DNA of 64,000 bases, taken from assembly GCF_003355155.1 (NCBI RefSeq), contig NZ_CP031320.1:3525367-3589366 (forward strand). Direction: 5' to 3'. How positions within the stretch are numbered: the stretch's first letter is position 1; each line of letters starts with the position of its first letter. A program made the position numbers and the translations under genes. Under the pieces are notes generated by a model. That model made no database searches, was not told the DNA's origin, and worked only from the letters and a program-made list of their open reading frames with translations. This DNA is from Streptomyces armeniacus (lineage in GTDB: Bacteria; Actinomycetota; Actinomycetes; Streptomycetales; Streptomycetaceae). This document shows positions 43,788 to 53,189 of the stretch, piece by piece.

Positions 43788-43829
43788 GCGGCCAGTCCGC
43801 TGCCGAAAGCCACGGAGAGGGGCAACACC

Positions 43830-44036
43830 ATGATCAAGGTCGTACGGGGCAACCCGACCCCCGAAGAGCTCGCCGCCGCCCTGGCGGTGGTCCGTGCGCG
43901 GGCGGCCGCGGCGGCGGCGGGAGACACCGCCGCACGCGAGGCCGACGAGTGGTCCGACCCGGCCCGCACCATCCCGCGCAGCCGGGTCCCCCACCCGGGC
44001 CCGAAGGCCTGGCGGACGACCTTCTGGCCTGCCTGA
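43830..44036 (+). CDS. pccE: Acyl-CoA carboxylase epsilon subunit
   Basis: 68-residue protein (MIKVVRGNPTPEELAAALAV; C-terminal DPARTIPRSRVPHPGPKAWR) matching the actinobacterial epsilon subunits that bind the beta hexamer and raise carboxylase activity. ATG 43830 has GAGAGG about 10 nt upstream. Same transcript as pccB. The central Ala/Arg helix is typical, and the conserved WR...W tail is present. Confidence 0.92.
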   Translation: MIKVVRGNPTPEELAAALAVVRARAAAAAAGDTAAREADEWSDPARTIPRSRVPHPGPKAWRTTFWPA

Positions 44037-44321
44037 GCCCGCCGGAAACGAGCTCAGCCTCGAAGAGCGGCCGAGGTGAGATCTCCTGTTGGGCGCGCGC
44101 AAGCGCCCGGACGCGAGCCGAGACATGGGTGCAGCGAGCGAGCCAAGGGCGCGCCGGTGTCGAAAGCGATGAGACCAAGTGAGCGAGGAACGACCGAGTG
44201 CAGCGTCGAAGAGTGTCGACGCCGGGTGCAAGGGCCCGGAGGCGAGCCGAGCACAAATAAACGCAGCGCCTGAGTACGCGTACTCAGGCGCTGCGCGCCG
44301 TTCTGGCCGACCATCGTCCCT
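44037..44321. other. Unusual G/A-rich spacer after pccE
   Basis: About 225 bp (44037-44262) differ from the surroundings: low in C on the plus strand, with many GAGCGA/GCGAGC words and no stop-free frame of family value. A 34-bp perfect palindrome and the small membrane protein gene follow. It may be a transcribed 3' region or an RNA, but I recognise no RNA family. Confidence 0.4.
44262..44295. terminator. 34-bp perfect palindrome, likely terminator of pccB-pccE
   Basis: Each half is 17 bp (CGCAGCGCCTGAGTACG and its exact complement) with no spacer, so as RNA it forms a long stem. AATAAA precedes it. The position downstream of pccE fits termination; a protein-binding role is the alternative. 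Confidence 0.65.
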
Positions 44322-44450
44322 ATGCTCTGGTCTGACCCCCACGACGAGCCGCCGGAGGAACTCCGTGCCGCCCAAACCATGCTCCGCCGGCTGAGCTGGC
44401 TGCTCGCCGTCTCGGTGCTGGCCGCGCTGCTGCTCACCGGCGGGCGTTGA
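44322..44450 (+). CDS. 42-residue membrane protein between pccE and maf
   Basis: Short ORF MLWSDPHDEPPEELRAAQTM then LRRLSWLLAVSVLAALLLTG and GR, ending at TGA 44448-44450. The cytosolic acidic/helical N-terminus is followed by one clear membrane helix (WLLAVSVLAALLLTG). GC-rich third positions support coding. No ribosome-binding site precedes ATG 44322, so it may be leaderless. Function unknown; from memory a small gene also sits here in other Streptomyces. Confidence 0.5.
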   Translation: MLWSDPHDEPPEELRAAQTMLRRLSWLLAVSVLAALLLTGGR

Positions 44451-44514
44451 CCGCCCGGTGTACGTCGCCCGCCCGCGGTGGCGGCCTCTTCGCGCGCTCT
44501 CCTAGGATCGGCGC

Positions 44515-45147
44515 ATGAACGACGCCACCGGTCACCCCCCGCGCACCGCCCGCCGTCTCGTCCTCGCGTCCGGCTCACCCGCCCGGCTGGGGCTGCTCCG
44601 GCAGGCCGGGCTGGCGCCCGAGGTGATCGTCAGCGGGGTCGACGAGGATGCGCTGTCCGCGGACACACCCGGGGAGTTGGCGCGTGTGCTGGCGGAGGCG
44701 AAGGCGGACGCGGTGGCCGTACGGCCCGAGGCCGCCGGAGCGCTCGTCGTCGGCTGCGACTCCCTGCTGGAGCTGGACGGGCAGCCGCTCGGCAAGCCCG
44801 CCGACGCGGAGGACGCGACGGCGCGCTGGAAGTCCATGCGCGGCCGGGCCGGTGTGCTGTGCACCGGGCACTGCGTGATCGACACGGTGAGCGGGGCGCG
44901 CGCGTCCGCGACCGCGGAGACGACCGTACGGTTCGGGACGCCGTCGGACGCGGAGATCGCCGCGTACGTCGCCTCGGGTGAACCGCTGCACGTGGCGGGC
45001 GCGTTCACGCTCGACGGGCTGTCGGCGCCGTTCGTCGAGGGCATCGAGGGCAGTCACGGGAACGTCATCGGGCTGTCGATGCCGCTGCTGCGCGAGCTGC
45101 TCGGGCGGCTCGGGGTGGCCGTTACGGACCTGTGGGCTCGGGAGTAG
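44515..45147 (+). CDS. maf: Maf-family nucleotide pyrophosphatase
   Basis: 210 residues. [20 protein letters not shown] is the N-terminal Maf signature, [18 protein letters not shown] the catalytic acidic loop, and [20 protein letters not shown] with [10 protein letters not shown] the C-terminal signature. Maf proteins hydrolyse non-canonical or m5U/pseudo-U nucleoside triphosphates and are linked to septum control. The substrate subtype is not certain. The 3' end overlaps the convergent membrane-protein gene by 26 bp. Confidence 0.92.
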   Translation: MNDATGHPPRTARRLVLASGSPARLGLLRQAGLAPEVIVSGVDEDALSADTPGELARVLAEAKADAVAVRPEAAGALVVGCDSLLELDGQPLGKPADAEDATARWKSMRGRAGVLCTGHCVIDTVSGARASATAETTVRFGTPSDAEIAAYVASGEPLHVAGAFTLDGLSAPFVEGIEGSHGNVIGLSMPLLRELLGRLGVAVTDLWARE

Positions 45148-45604
45148 TACGCGGCGGGCCCGCGTTGCCGCCGTTGCCGCGCGCGCCGTTGTTCTCGCGC
45201 TTGGCGCCGCCCTCGGGGTCGCCGTACGACACCAGCGACCACACGATCAGGCCGAGCACCAGCATCATGAACAGGAACGCGGGCCAGCCGACCAGCCCGA
45301 CGGTGAACGCGCCCAGCACCCCGTGCACCACGGCGGCGCTGATGAGCAGGATGCGCAGGAAGTTGCGCGGAGCGCGGTCGCGGACCGCCATGTGCAGCAA
45401 CACCCCCGCGCACACGAGGAGATAGCCGCCGAAGAGAATGCCGCCGATGACGGTCGCGACCGTCATCGAGCGGGGCGCGAGTCCGGCTAGAGACATCTGC
45501 TGATCGTCCACGACCATGCTGAGGAATAGATGGATCAGGACGATCCCGAACGCTTCCGCTATCAGCACGGCCGCGCCAACCACGGCTACGGGTCTCCGAG
45601 CCAC
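45122..45604 (-). CDS. Four-helix membrane protein
   Basis: 160 residues with about four predicted helices ([76 protein letters not shown]) and a polar Gly/Asn/Pro tail. Matches uncharacterised Streptomyces proteins located between maf and accA2. GTG 45604 lies after a GGGGTGGG run. Convergent overlap with maf means their messages can form antisense pairs. Function unknown. Confidence 0.78.
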   Translation of the reverse strand: MARRPVAVVGAAVLIAEAFGIVLIHLFLSMVVDDQQMSLAGLAPRSMTVATVIGGILFGGYLLVCAGVLLHMAVRDRAPRNFLRILLISAAVVHGVLGAFTVGLVGWPAFLFMMLVLGLIVWSLVSYGDPEGGAKRENNGARGNGGNAGPPRTTPEPTGP

Positions 45605-45958
45605 CCCGACCCACCCCTACTTCTCTCGTCAGCCGAGCACGAACGCATGGCACCGGGAACGCTACTCACGGGTAAGAGTGGCGGCAAGGGCCTGGACAGA
45701 ACGCTAAAGAATCCTCACCACGTTCGTAGGGGTTCCACAAAGACAAGGGGAATGACCATGCTTGTTGCCACAGAGACCTTAACCACATCAGCGTTCGGCA
45801 GGCAGCCCACAAAACCCGGCGTACCGTGTACAGACAAGGGATGACGGGGGTGCAGCCGCCCTCGGATCACACTCTGTGGGCAAGCTCACCCCTGTGAGCC
45901 GCTCGGCGTGTGGTGTCACCAATACCTAAACTCACCTTGTTTCCAGGAGGGAGTCATC
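45605..45958. other. Upstream region of accA2
   Basis: About 350 bp, clearly less GC-rich than the genes. It contains TACCTA at about 45924 as a possible -10 (no good -35 found) and a strong AGGAGG site for accA2. A 28-codon frame at 45758-45844 is discussed among the rejected items. No RNA gene is recognisable. Confidence 0.4.
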
Positions 45959-47719
45959 GTGCGCAAGGTGCTCATCGCCAACCGCGGCGAGATCGCTGTC
46001 CGGGTTGCCCGAGCCTGCAGGGACGCCGGGATCGCGAGCGTCGCGGTCTACGCGGAGCCGGACCGGGACGCACTGCACGTCCGGACCGCCGACGAGGCAT
46101 ACGCGCTGGGCGGGGACACACCTGCCGCGAGCTACCTCGACGTCGCCAAGGTGCTGACCGCGGCCGCCGATTCGGGCGCCGACGCCGTCCACCCCGGCTA
46201 CGGCTTCCTCTCCGAGAACGCCGAGTTCGCCCAGGCCGTCCTCGACGCCGGGCTCACCTGGATCGGCCCGCCGCCGCAGGCCATCCGCGACCTCGGCGAC
46301 AAGGTCGCCGCCCGGCACATCGCGCAGCGCGCGGGAGCGCCGCTCGTCGCGGGCACCAAGGACCCGGTCTCGGGGGCCGACGAGGTCGTGGCGTTCGCCC
46401 GCGAGCACGGCCTGCCGATCGCCATCAAGGCGGCCTTCGGCGGCGGCGGACGCGGCCTCAAGGTCGCCCGCACCCTGGAAGAGGTGCCGGAGCTGTACGA
46501 CTCGGCGGTTCGCGAGGCGGTCGCCGCCTTCGGCCGCGGCGAGTGCTTCGTCGAGCGCTATCTGGACCGCCCGCGGCACGTCGAGACGCAGTGCCTCGCG
46601 GACCGGCACGGGAACGTGGTTGTCGTCTCCACCCGCGACTGCTCGCTCCAGCGCCGCCACCAGAAGCTGGTGGAGGAGGCGCCCGCGCCGTTCCTGACGG
46701 ACGAGCAGAACGCGGAGCTGTACCGCGCGTCGAAGGCCATCCTCAAGGAGGCCGGCTACGTGGGCGCGGGCACCTGCGAGTTCCTCGTGGGACAGGACGG
46801 CACGATCTCCTTCCTGGAGGTCAACACCCGGCTCCAGGTGGAGCACCCGGTCACCGAGGAGGTCACCGGCATCGACCTCGTGCGCGAGATGTTCCGCATC
46901 GCGGACGGCGGGGTGCTGGGGTACGACGACCCGCAACTGCGCGGGCACTCCTTCGAGTTCCGGATCAACGGTGAGGACCCCGGTCGCAACTTCCTGCCCG
47001 CCCCCGGCACCGTGACGGCCTTCGCGCCGCCCGCGGGGCCCGGCGTACGGCTGGACGCGGGCGTCGAGACGGGCTCGGTCATCGGCCCGGCCTGGGACTC
47101 GCTGCTGGCCAAGCTGATCATCACCGGCGCGACCCGCGAGCAGGCGCTGCAGCGGGCCCGGCGCGCGCTCGCGGAGTTCACGGTCGAGGGCATGGCCACC
47201 GCGATCCCGTTCCACCAGGCGGTCGTCGCCGACCCGGCGTTCACGGCCGACCCGTTCACGGTGCACACGCGGTGGATCGAGACGGAGTTTGTCAACGAGA
47301 TCAAGCCGTTCGCCGCTCCGGGTGCCACGGAGGAGGACGAGGCCGACGGCAGCCGCGAGGTCGTCGTGGTCGAGGTCGGCGGCAAGCGCCTCGAGGTGTC
47401 CCTGCCCGCCTCGTTGGGCGCCTCCGCGGGGGCGGCGGCAGCGGGCACGGGCGGCAAGAAGCCCAAGCGCAAGGCCACCAAGAAGGGCGGCTCCGCGGCC
47501 TCCGGCGACGCGCTGGCCTCCCCCATGCAGGGCACGATCGTCAAGATCGCGGTCGAGGAGGGGCAGCAGGTCGAGGAGGGCGAACTGGTCGTCGTCCTCG
47601 AGGCGATGAAGATGGAGCAGCCGCTGAACGCGCACCGGGCGGGCACTGTCAAGGGCCTCAGCGCGGAGGTCGGGGCCTCGCTGTCGGCGGGCTCGGTCAT
47701 CTGCGAGATCAAGGACTGA
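45959..47719 (+). CDS. accA2: Acyl-CoA carboxylase alpha subunit (biotin carboxylase + biotin carrier)
   Basis: 586 residues. The biotin carboxylase spans about 1-450 ([23 protein letters not shown] loop [39 protein letters not shown]). After a Lys/Ala linker the carrier domain contains EAMKMEQ with biotinyl Lys551. It serves acetyl- and propionyl-CoA carboxylases with PccB/AccB beta subunits, and supplies malonyl- and methylmalonyl-CoA. GTG 45959 follows AGGAGGG by 7 nt, an unusually strong site for this window. A strong hairpin terminator ends the transcript. Confidence 0.95.
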   Translation: MRKVLIANRGEIAVRVARACRDAGIASVAVYAEPDRDALHVRTADEAYALGGDTPAASYLDVAKVLTAAADSGADAVHPGYGFLSENAEFAQAVLDAGLTWIGPPPQAIRDLGDKVAARHIAQRAGAPLVAGTKDPVSGADEVVAFAREHGLPIAIKAAFGGGGRGLKVARTLEEVPELYDSAVREAVAAFGRGECFVERYLDRPRHVETQCLADRHGNVVVVSTRDCSLQRRHQKLVEEAPAPFLTDEQNAELYRASKAILKEAGYVGAGTCEFLVGQDGTISFLEVNTRLQVEHPVTEEVTGIDLVREMFRIADGGVLGYDDPQLRGHSFEFRINGEDPGRNFLPAPGTVTAFAPPAGPGVRLDAGVETGSVIGPAWDSLLAKLIITGATREQALQRARRALAEFTVEGMATAIPFHQAVVADPAFTADPFTVHTRWIETEFVNEIKPFAAPGATEEDEADGSREVVVVEVGGKRLEVSLPASLGASAGAAAAGTGGKKPKRKATKKGGSAASGDALASPMQGTIVKIAVEEGQQVEEGELVVVLEAMKMEQPLNAHRAGTVKGLSAEVGASLSAGSVICEIKD

Positions 47720-47783
47720 GCAGGACTGACCAGGGACTGAGCAGGGACCTGGGCGCACGCGCTCGTAGCGTCTGAACGGCGAA

Positions 47784-47830
47784 GGAGCCGGGGCGGTCTG
47801 GCCGTAAGGCCGGGCGACCGCCCCGGCTCC
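47784..47830 (+). terminator. Strong terminator after accA2
   Basis: Perfect 15-bp stem (47784-47798 GGAGCCGGGGCGGTC with 47816-47830), with a second small hairpin (GGCC/GGCC) in the loop. It begins about 65 bp after the accA2 stop. Confidence 0.85.
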
Positions 47831-47948
47831 CGCGGTTCCGGCCCCCTGCCGCGGCGAAGAGGCTCCGGAGAGGGCCTTGTCAGACCCTCGTGTGAGCCTG
47901 GCACTGCACACGTCGTCCGGCGGCAGCCGCGGGGAGAGGGAGCGAAGC

Positions 47949-49217
47949 GTGCGTGAGCTGAAGCCGTATGAGCGGCTGAGCGAGGACGATCCGCTCAGGT
48001 CACCGTCCGGCCGGTGCAGACTGGGTTACGACTCCGGGGGCATCGCCGTCGTCACGGTGTTCCGCACGGGAGAGGTGCTGTGGCGGGCGGGCGACAGGGC
48101 CCGGGGAGCGGCCGGGCGGCTTCTGCTCGGTGACGGCGGCGCGGTCCAGGTGGAGGACGCGGCGAACGAGACCGTCTGGGTCTCGGACATCGCGCTGCCG
48201 GGAGCGGCGTCCCTGACCGTCAACAACCGCGGCGAGCTGGAGCTGTGCGATGGCCCCGGCATGCCGGTGTTCAACTCGCGGACCGGCCCGACCGGGATGG
48301 TGGCCGTGTACGACGCCGCACCCGCCGCGGAGATCACCCCCACGCGCTATCTGGTGCGCGAGCACAAGTGGCGCCGCCTGGTCACACGCGAGCCCGACGG
48401 CTCGCTGCGGATCTCGGCCACGGACACCCGGACCGGCCACGGCGTGACCAGACAGCTGACCGGCCCGCTGGTGCCCTGGCTGGAACAGGACGGGACGGTC
48501 CTCACCTGGCGGCTGATCGACAAGCTCTGGTCGCTCTGCCTGGCGGACGCCGACGGCGGGCTGCTCTGGCACGAGCACATGCGCGACGACCCCGTGATCG
48601 CACCGCCTCCGGCTCCGGCTCCGGACCATGCGGACCGCGGTCCGGAGCCGGGCGAGGACTTCACCTCATGGCTGAAGCTCCTCATAGACAGCCCCGAGCC
48701 CGAATACTGCGTGAGCGTCGTCCACGACGTGGCGCCTCTCGACGCCCTGTCCCGGCTGGGCGTCGAGCCACGGCGGATCAGGACCGGTACGTGGCGGGAG
48801 CTGCGGGAGCACTCCCTGCGTGAGGAACTCTCCCTGAACGAAGGGATCGTCGCCGCGTTCGCCCTCGGCCCGCACACCCTGGTGGTCGAGGACAGCATGG
48901 GTGCGTCGGCGGCCGGCCGCCCGGAGCTGTCGGAGGGCACCTTCGCCGCCTCGTTCTGCCGGTGGTACCTCGACACGTGCTTCGTGGTGCGCCGCGACGG
49001 CGCGATAGTCGCCGGTGAGGACTGGGACGGCGGCACCGGGGAAGGGCCGGACGCGCCCGAGGTGCGGCGGGCGCTCGCCGCGATGGGCTCCGACGACCTG
49101 ATGGACACCGCCGAAGAGCACGGCGTTGAGCTGGTGTGCCGAGCGGCGGGGGTCAGGCCGACGGCAGCGGACGTGGCCGGGACGGCCCCCGGCGCGATCG
49201 TCGCCCACAAGCGGTGA
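47949..49217 (+). CDS. Hypothetical protein with C-terminal DUF6461-like domain
   Basis: 422 residues. The N-terminal 230 residues are beta-rich and repetitive, with segments like GGIAVVTVFRTGEVLWRAGD, RGELELCDGPGMPVFNSRTG and DGTVLTWRLIDKLWSLCLAD, resembling a lectin- or propeller-like layout. From about 265 the pattern YCVSVVHDVAPLDALSRLGV, ELSLNEGIVAAFALGPHTLV, and VEDSMGAS resembles DUF6461. No signal peptide. GTG 47949 has GGGAG 6 nt upstream; TTG 47877, after GGAGAGG, is an alternative start. Function unknown; DUF6461 proteins are common accessory genes in actinomycetes. Confidence 0.72.
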   Translation: MRELKPYERLSEDDPLRSPSGRCRLGYDSGGIAVVTVFRTGEVLWRAGDRARGAAGRLLLGDGGAVQVEDAANETVWVSDIALPGAASLTVNNRGELELCDGPGMPVFNSRTGPTGMVAVYDAAPAAEITPTRYLVREHKWRRLVTREPDGSLRISATDTRTGHGVTRQLTGPLVPWLEQDGTVLTWRLIDKLWSLCLADADGGLLWHEHMRDDPVIAPPPAPAPDHADRGPEPGEDFTSWLKLLIDSPEPEYCVSVVHDVAPLDALSRLGVEPRRIRTGTWRELREHSLREELSLNEGIVAAFALGPHTLVVEDSMGASAAGRPELSEGTFAASFCRWYLDTCFVVRRDGAIVAGEDWDGGTGEGPDAPEVRRALAAMGSDDLMDTAEEHGVELVCRAAGVRPTAADVAGTAPGAIVAHKR

Positions 49218-49277
49218 GGTGACCCGCGGGGCGGGCCGAGCCTGCCGTCCGGCCCGGCGGGCACGCGCGGCACCCGC

Positions 49278-49304
49278 GCCACACCCGCCACACCCGCCAC
49301 ACCC
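49278..49304. repeat. 9-bp tandem repeat, three units
   Basis: GCCACACCC repeated three times between the DUF6461-like gene and the convergent DeoR gene. Confidence 0.7.
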
Positions 49305-49384
49305 GCGTACGGCGTGGCGGCGCGGCGTACGGGCCGTGCTCCGGCGGGTGGCCGCACCACGCCGGGCGGCCGTCCGCCGGCGCG

Positions 49385-50404
49385 TCAGCGGAACCCTTCC
49401 GGCAGAGCCGTCGGCGGCGGAGGCGCACTCCGCAGCGTGGGCGGCGTGGAGGGCCCGCCGCCCCGCAGCGGCCGGTTGCGCCGCTGCCCGGGCAGCGGCC
49501 CCTCGCGGCGGCCCGCGCCGGGCCCGTGCCCGGACGCGCCGCCCGCGACGGGCCCGGAACCGGCCCCGTGCGCGCCGCCCGTCTGGAACGACCGCTCCGT
49601 CCCCATGCCCGCGCCCGCCGGCCCCGTGCCGGCGACGGCGATCTGCACGCCCTGGTCGGCCAGGGCCTGCAACTCCCGCCCGGCGCGGTCGTCGTGGGCC
49701 AGCGGCTCGTCCGTGACGAGCCGGGTCATCAGCTCCGTCGGCACCGTCTGGAACATCGTGTCGGTGCCCAGCTTGGTGTGGTCCGCGAGGACCACGACCT
49801 CGGACGCGGCCTGTACGAGCGCCCGGTCGACGCTGGCGGACAGCATGTTGGAGGTGGACAGGCCGCGTTCGGCGGTGAGCCCGCTGCCGGACAGGAATGC
49901 CCGGGAGACCCGCAGGCCCTGCAGGGACTGCTCGGCACCGCTGCCGACCAGTGCGTAGTTGGAGCCGCGCAGGGTGCCTCCGGTCATCACGACTTCGACC
50001 CGGTTGGCATGGGCCAAAGCCTGCGCGACCAGCAGGGAGTTGGTGACGACGGTCAGCCCGGCGACGCGCGCGAGCCGGCGGGCCAGCTCCTGCGTGGTCG
50101 TACCGGCGCCGACGACGACGGCCTCGCCCTCTTCGACGAGCCCGGCGGCCAGTTCGGCGATGGCGGTCTTCTCGGCCGTGGCGGACAGGGATTTCTGCGG
50201 AAAGCCCGACTCGCGGGTGAATCCGCCCGGCAGCACCGCACCTCCGTGGCGGCGGTCGAGCAGTCCTTCCGCCTCCAGCGCGCGCACGTCGCGTCTGACG
50301 GTCACTTCGGATGTCTGGACGACTCGGGCGAGCTCACGGAGCGAAACGGCTCCGTTGGCCCGGACCATTTCAAGGATCAATTGGCGACGTTCTGCAGCGA
50401 ACAC
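49385..50404 (-). CDS. DeoR-family transcriptional regulator
   Basis: 339 residues. The helix-turn-helix spans about 1-57 (MFAAERRQLILEMVRANGAV; ELARVVQTSEVTVRRDVRAL). The sugar-phosphate-binding domain spans about 75-235 (VVVGAGTTTQELARRLARVA; VVMTGGTLRGSNYALVGSGA; VVVLADHTKLGTDTM). A 70-residue Gly/Pro/Arg-rich C-terminal tail is extra relative to the family. GTG 50404 lies 7 nt after TACTGT on the minus strand, so the transcript may be leaderless. DeoR regulators often control nucleoside or sugar catabolism, and nucleoside-salvage genes follow nearby (PNP, phosphomutase, deoC). Confidence 0.88.
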   Translation of the reverse strand: MFAAERRQLILEMVRANGAVSLRELARVVQTSEVTVRRDVRALEAEGLLDRRHGGAVLPGGFTRESGFPQKSLSATAEKTAIAELAAGLVEEGEAVVVGAGTTTQELARRLARVAGLTVVTNSLLVAQALAHANRVEVVMTGGTLRGSNYALVGSGAEQSLQGLRVSRAFLSGSGLTAERGLSTSNMLSASVDRALVQAASEVVVLADHTKLGTDTMFQTVPTELMTRLVTDEPLAHDDRAGRELQALADQGVQIAVAGTGPAGAGMGTERSFQTGGAHGAGSGPVAGGASGHGPGAGRREGPLPGQRRNRPLRGGGPSTPPTLRSAPPPPTALPEGFR

Positions 50405-50508
50405 AAAACTGACAGTAACGCCCCCGACCGTCTGCTTTCAGCTCCTTGCGGCAATTATCGGAAGTTGTTTGTACGACTCGCTGCGAAGTGGTATACGCAG
50501 CGCGGGAG

Positions 50509-51945
50509 TCAGCCGTCGGCGCCCTTGCGGCTGTGCAACTGCCGTGCCACTTCGGCGATCGAGCCGGTCAGCGACGGGTACACGGTGAATGCCTTGGCGA
50601 CCTGCTCCACCGTCAGGTTGTTGTCGACCGCGAGCGAGATGGGGTGGATCAGTTCGCTCGCGCGGGGTGCCACGATCACGCCGCCCACCACGATGCCGGT
50701 GCCCGGCCGGCAGAACAGCTTCACGAAGCCGTCCCGGATGCCCTGCATCTTCGCGCGCGGATTGCGCAGCAGCGGCAGCTTCACCACCCGGGCGTCCATC
50801 TTGCCGCCGTCGATGTCGGCCTGGGAGTAGCCGACGGTGGCGATCTCCGGATCGGTGAAGATGTTCGCGGAGACCGTCTTGAGGTTCAGCGGCGCCACCG
50901 TCTCGCCCAGGAAGTGGTACATCGCGATCCGGCCCTGCATGGCCGCGACCGACGCGAGCGCGAGGACGCCGGTGCAGTCGCCCGCCGCGTAGACGCCCGG
51001 CGCGGACGTACGGGACACCTTGTCCGTCCAGATGTGGCCCGAGTCGTGCAGCCGTACGCCCGCCTCCTCCAGACCCATGTCGCGCGTGTTGGGGACGGCG
51101 CCGACCGCGACCAGGCAGTGCGTGCCCGTGACCGTACGGCCGTCGTTCAGCGTGACCTCCACGCCGTCGCCGACACGTTTCGCCGACGCCGCGCGCGAGC
51201 GCGCCATGACGTTCATGCCGCGCCGCCGGAACACGTCCTCCAGCACCGCGGCCGCGTCCGGGTCCTCGCCCGGCAGCACGCGGTCCCGCGAGGAGACGAG
51301 GGTGACCTGCGAGCCGAGCGCCTGGTACGCGCCCGCGAACTCGGCGCCGGTGACGCCGGAACCGACCACGATCAGTTCCTCGGGGAGCTCCTGCAGGTCG
51401 TACAGCTGCGTCCAGTTGAGGATGCGCTGCCCGTCGGGGCGCGCGTCCGGGATCTCGCGCGGGTGGCCGCCGGTCGCGACGAGCACGGCGTCCGCGGTCA
51501 GCCGCTCCTCGCTCCCGTCGGCTGCCCGTACGACGACCTGGCGCGAGCCGTCGGGCGCCTGGTTCGGCTCCACGCGGCCTCGGCCGCGCATGACGCGGGC
51601 GCCGGAACGGGTCACGGACGCGGTGATGTCGTGCGACTGGGCCAGCGCCAGCCGCTTGACGCGGCGGTTCACCTTGCCCATGTCAACGCCGACAACGCGG
51701 GCCGCCTGCTCTATGGGCGGGGTGTCGTCCTCGATCTTGATGCCGAGCTCCTCGTGCGAGGAGTCGAAGTTCGTCATCACCTCGGCCGTCGCGATGAGGG
51801 TCTTGGACGGCACGCAGTCGGTGAGCACCGACGCGCCGCCGAGACCGTCGCAGTCGACGACGGTCACCTCCGCGTTGAGCTGCGCTGCCACCAGCGCAGC
51901 TTCGTAGCCGCCGGGTCCGCCACCGATGATCACGATCCGAGTCAC
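50509..51945 (-). CDS. NAD(P)H quinone reductase, LpdA/Rv3303c-like flavoprotein
   Basis: 478 residues of the pyridine nucleotide-disulfide oxidoreductase family. The FAD motif is IVIIGGGPGGYEAALVA and the NAD motif is LIVVGSGVTGAEFAGAYQAL. In the redox region the usual CxxxxC reads GGASVLTDCVPSK, so the first cysteine is Ser and only one remains. The C-terminal His-Glu pair of lipoamide dehydrogenases is also lost (TVYPSLTG). These traits match the mycobacterial LpdA quinone reductase rather than a true lipoamide dehydrogenase. GTG 51945 is chosen from the canonical TRIVIIGG start. Probably has a redox-protective role. Confidence 0.88.
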   Translation of the reverse strand: MTRIVIIGGGPGGYEAALVAAQLNAEVTVVDCDGLGGASVLTDCVPSKTLIATAEVMTNFDSSHEELGIKIEDDTPPIEQAARVVGVDMGKVNRRVKRLALAQSHDITASVTRSGARVMRGRGRVEPNQAPDGSRQVVVRAADGSEERLTADAVLVATGGHPREIPDARPDGQRILNWTQLYDLQELPEELIVVGSGVTGAEFAGAYQALGSQVTLVSSRDRVLPGEDPDAAAVLEDVFRRRGMNVMARSRAASAKRVGDGVEVTLNDGRTVTGTHCLVAVGAVPNTRDMGLEEAGVRLHDSGHIWTDKVSRTSAPGVYAAGDCTGVLALASVAAMQGRIAMYHFLGETVAPLNLKTVSANIFTDPEIATVGYSQADIDGGKMDARVVKLPLLRNPRAKMQGIRDGFVKLFCRPGTGIVVGGVIVAPRASELIHPISLAVDNNLTVEQVAKAFTVYPSLTGSIAEVARQLHSRKGADG

Positions 51946-52106
51946 ATGTCCCAGTGTCCCGCATCCGCGCCGCGCTCCGCGCCCGGCCCCCGGAGAGCGG
52001 GCGGAACGGGCCTCCAGGTTCCGGACTACGCGATTCCGGTCTGGCCCGTGTTGCGGCGTATGTCTGGTGCGGTGAACCACGGGGGCCACTCCCGTACCCT
52101 CGACCC

Positions 52107-52544
52107 ATGTCGCTCTTCGCCGCCTACGCCGGCTCACTCGACGCGCGGCTGATGTCACGCCGCGCTCCGCACTCACCGCTGCGCGGCACCGGATGGCTGG
52201 ACGGCTGGCGCCTCACCTTCGGCGGCGAGCACATGGGCTGGGAGGGCGCCCTGGCGACGGTGGTCGAGGCACCGCGCTCACAGGTCTTCGTGGCCCTCTA
52301 CGACATCGCGCCCATGGACGAGGACGCCATGGACCGCTGGGAGGGCGTGGGCCTGGACATCTACCGCCGGATGCGGGTCAGGGTGCACACCCTGGACGGC
52401 GACGAGCCGGCCTGGTGCTACGTGCTCAACGGCTACGAGGGCGGCCTCCCCTCCGCCCGCTACCTCGGCGAGCTCGCCGACGCCGCCGAGTCGGCCGGCG
52501 CCCCGCACGACTACGTGATGGAGCTGCGCAAGCGCCCCTGCTAG
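52107..52544 (+). CDS. Gamma-glutamylcyclotransferase-like protein
   Basis: 145 residues with the AIG2/GGCT N-terminal signature (LFAAYAGSLDARLMSRRAPH) and a typical barrel core (GWLDGWRLTFGGEHMGWEG; VFVALYDIAPMDEDAMDRWE). It would cleave gamma-glutamyl amino compounds to 5-oxoproline, although the catalytic Glu is not certain. TACCCT ends 7 nt before ATG 52107, so the message is probably leaderless. Divergent from the quinone reductase gene. Confidence 0.82.
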   Translation: MSLFAAYAGSLDARLMSRRAPHSPLRGTGWLDGWRLTFGGEHMGWEGALATVVEAPRSQVFVALYDIAPMDEDAMDRWEGVGLDIYRRMRVRVHTLDGDEPAWCYVLNGYEGGLPSARYLGELADAAESAGAPHDYVMELRKRPC

Positions 52545-52677
52545 TGCTCTCCCCGGGCGCCCTCCGAGCCCGGCCCCTCCTTCGGGACCGGTCCCGGACC
52601 CGCGCTGGCATGATCCCCGGCCGGCCGGGGCGTTCCCGGCCGTTTCGACGTCGAGGCGACGAAGGGCTGGGTACGGG

Positions 52678-53046
52678 ATGGGGCTCCTCGGGCGGTGGCG
52701 GAACCGGAGATCGGCGCAGCCGGGCGTCAGACCGCTGATCCAGATAATGGAGAAGGACGAGCCGGCCACCGCGCACGGGCCGGGCGTGCGCACCTGCTCC
52801 GAATGCGGTGAGCGGTGGCGGTCGTATCTGGGCGAGCTCACGGACTCCGGCGAGCTCGCGGCACTCCGTACGCGCGGCGAGTGCAGGGTGTACGCCAGCT
52901 GGGACCGGACGCTCGGGCTCACCTGCCGCGGCTGCCGCCGCAGCCGCTGCCGCGCGCACTGGGGCGAGCCGCGGACCGCGGCCGCGGTGCCGGGCGCGGA
53001 CGACTACGTCTGCCCGCACTGCGGCGACCGCCTCGACCACGGCTGA
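52678..53046 (+). CDS. Small zinc-ribbon-like protein
   Basis: 122 residues with three cysteine knuckles: TCSECGERW (about 39-47), CRGCRRSRC (about 81-90) and CPHCGDR (C-terminus). Two paired knuckles would hold one or two zinc ions, as in DNA/RNA-binding or scaffold ribbons. No other domain recognised, no membrane helix. ATG 52678 lies directly after a GGGTACGGG purine run. Followed by the PNP gene after about 145 bp. Confidence 0.68.
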   Translation: MGLLGRWRNRRSAQPGVRPLIQIMEKDEPATAHGPGVRTCSECGERWRSYLGELTDSGELAALRTRGECRVYASWDRTLGLTCRGCRRSRCRAHWGEPRTAAAVPGADDYVCPHCGDRLDHG

Positions 53047-53176
53047 GCCGGTCCACGGGGCGAACCGGGCCGAACGCACCCTGTGATGTGGGGGAAATGC
53101 AGAGGGAACGTGGCGGGAACCCGCCGTTTACGATCCACTTCAGCGGCCCCTTCTACGCGCGTAGGCTCAGTCAGGC

Positions 53177-53182
53177 TACCCT
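53177..53182 (+). promoter_or_regulatory. -10 box of the leaderless PNP transcript
   Basis: TACCCT lies 7 nt before the GTG start at 53190 and 12 bp after a second -10-like word TAGGCT (53162-53167). The distance matches leaderless transcription. Confidence 0.45.
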
Positions 53183-53189
53183 CGTGCGC

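Noticed and set aside
45758..45844. 28-codon frame upstream of accA2 with AGGGG 7 nt before its ATG and one TTA codon
   Set aside because: Third codon positions are not GC-rich, unlike all accepted genes, and I know no conserved peptide here. Left as noncoding, although a TTA-containing leader peptide would be interesting if conserved.
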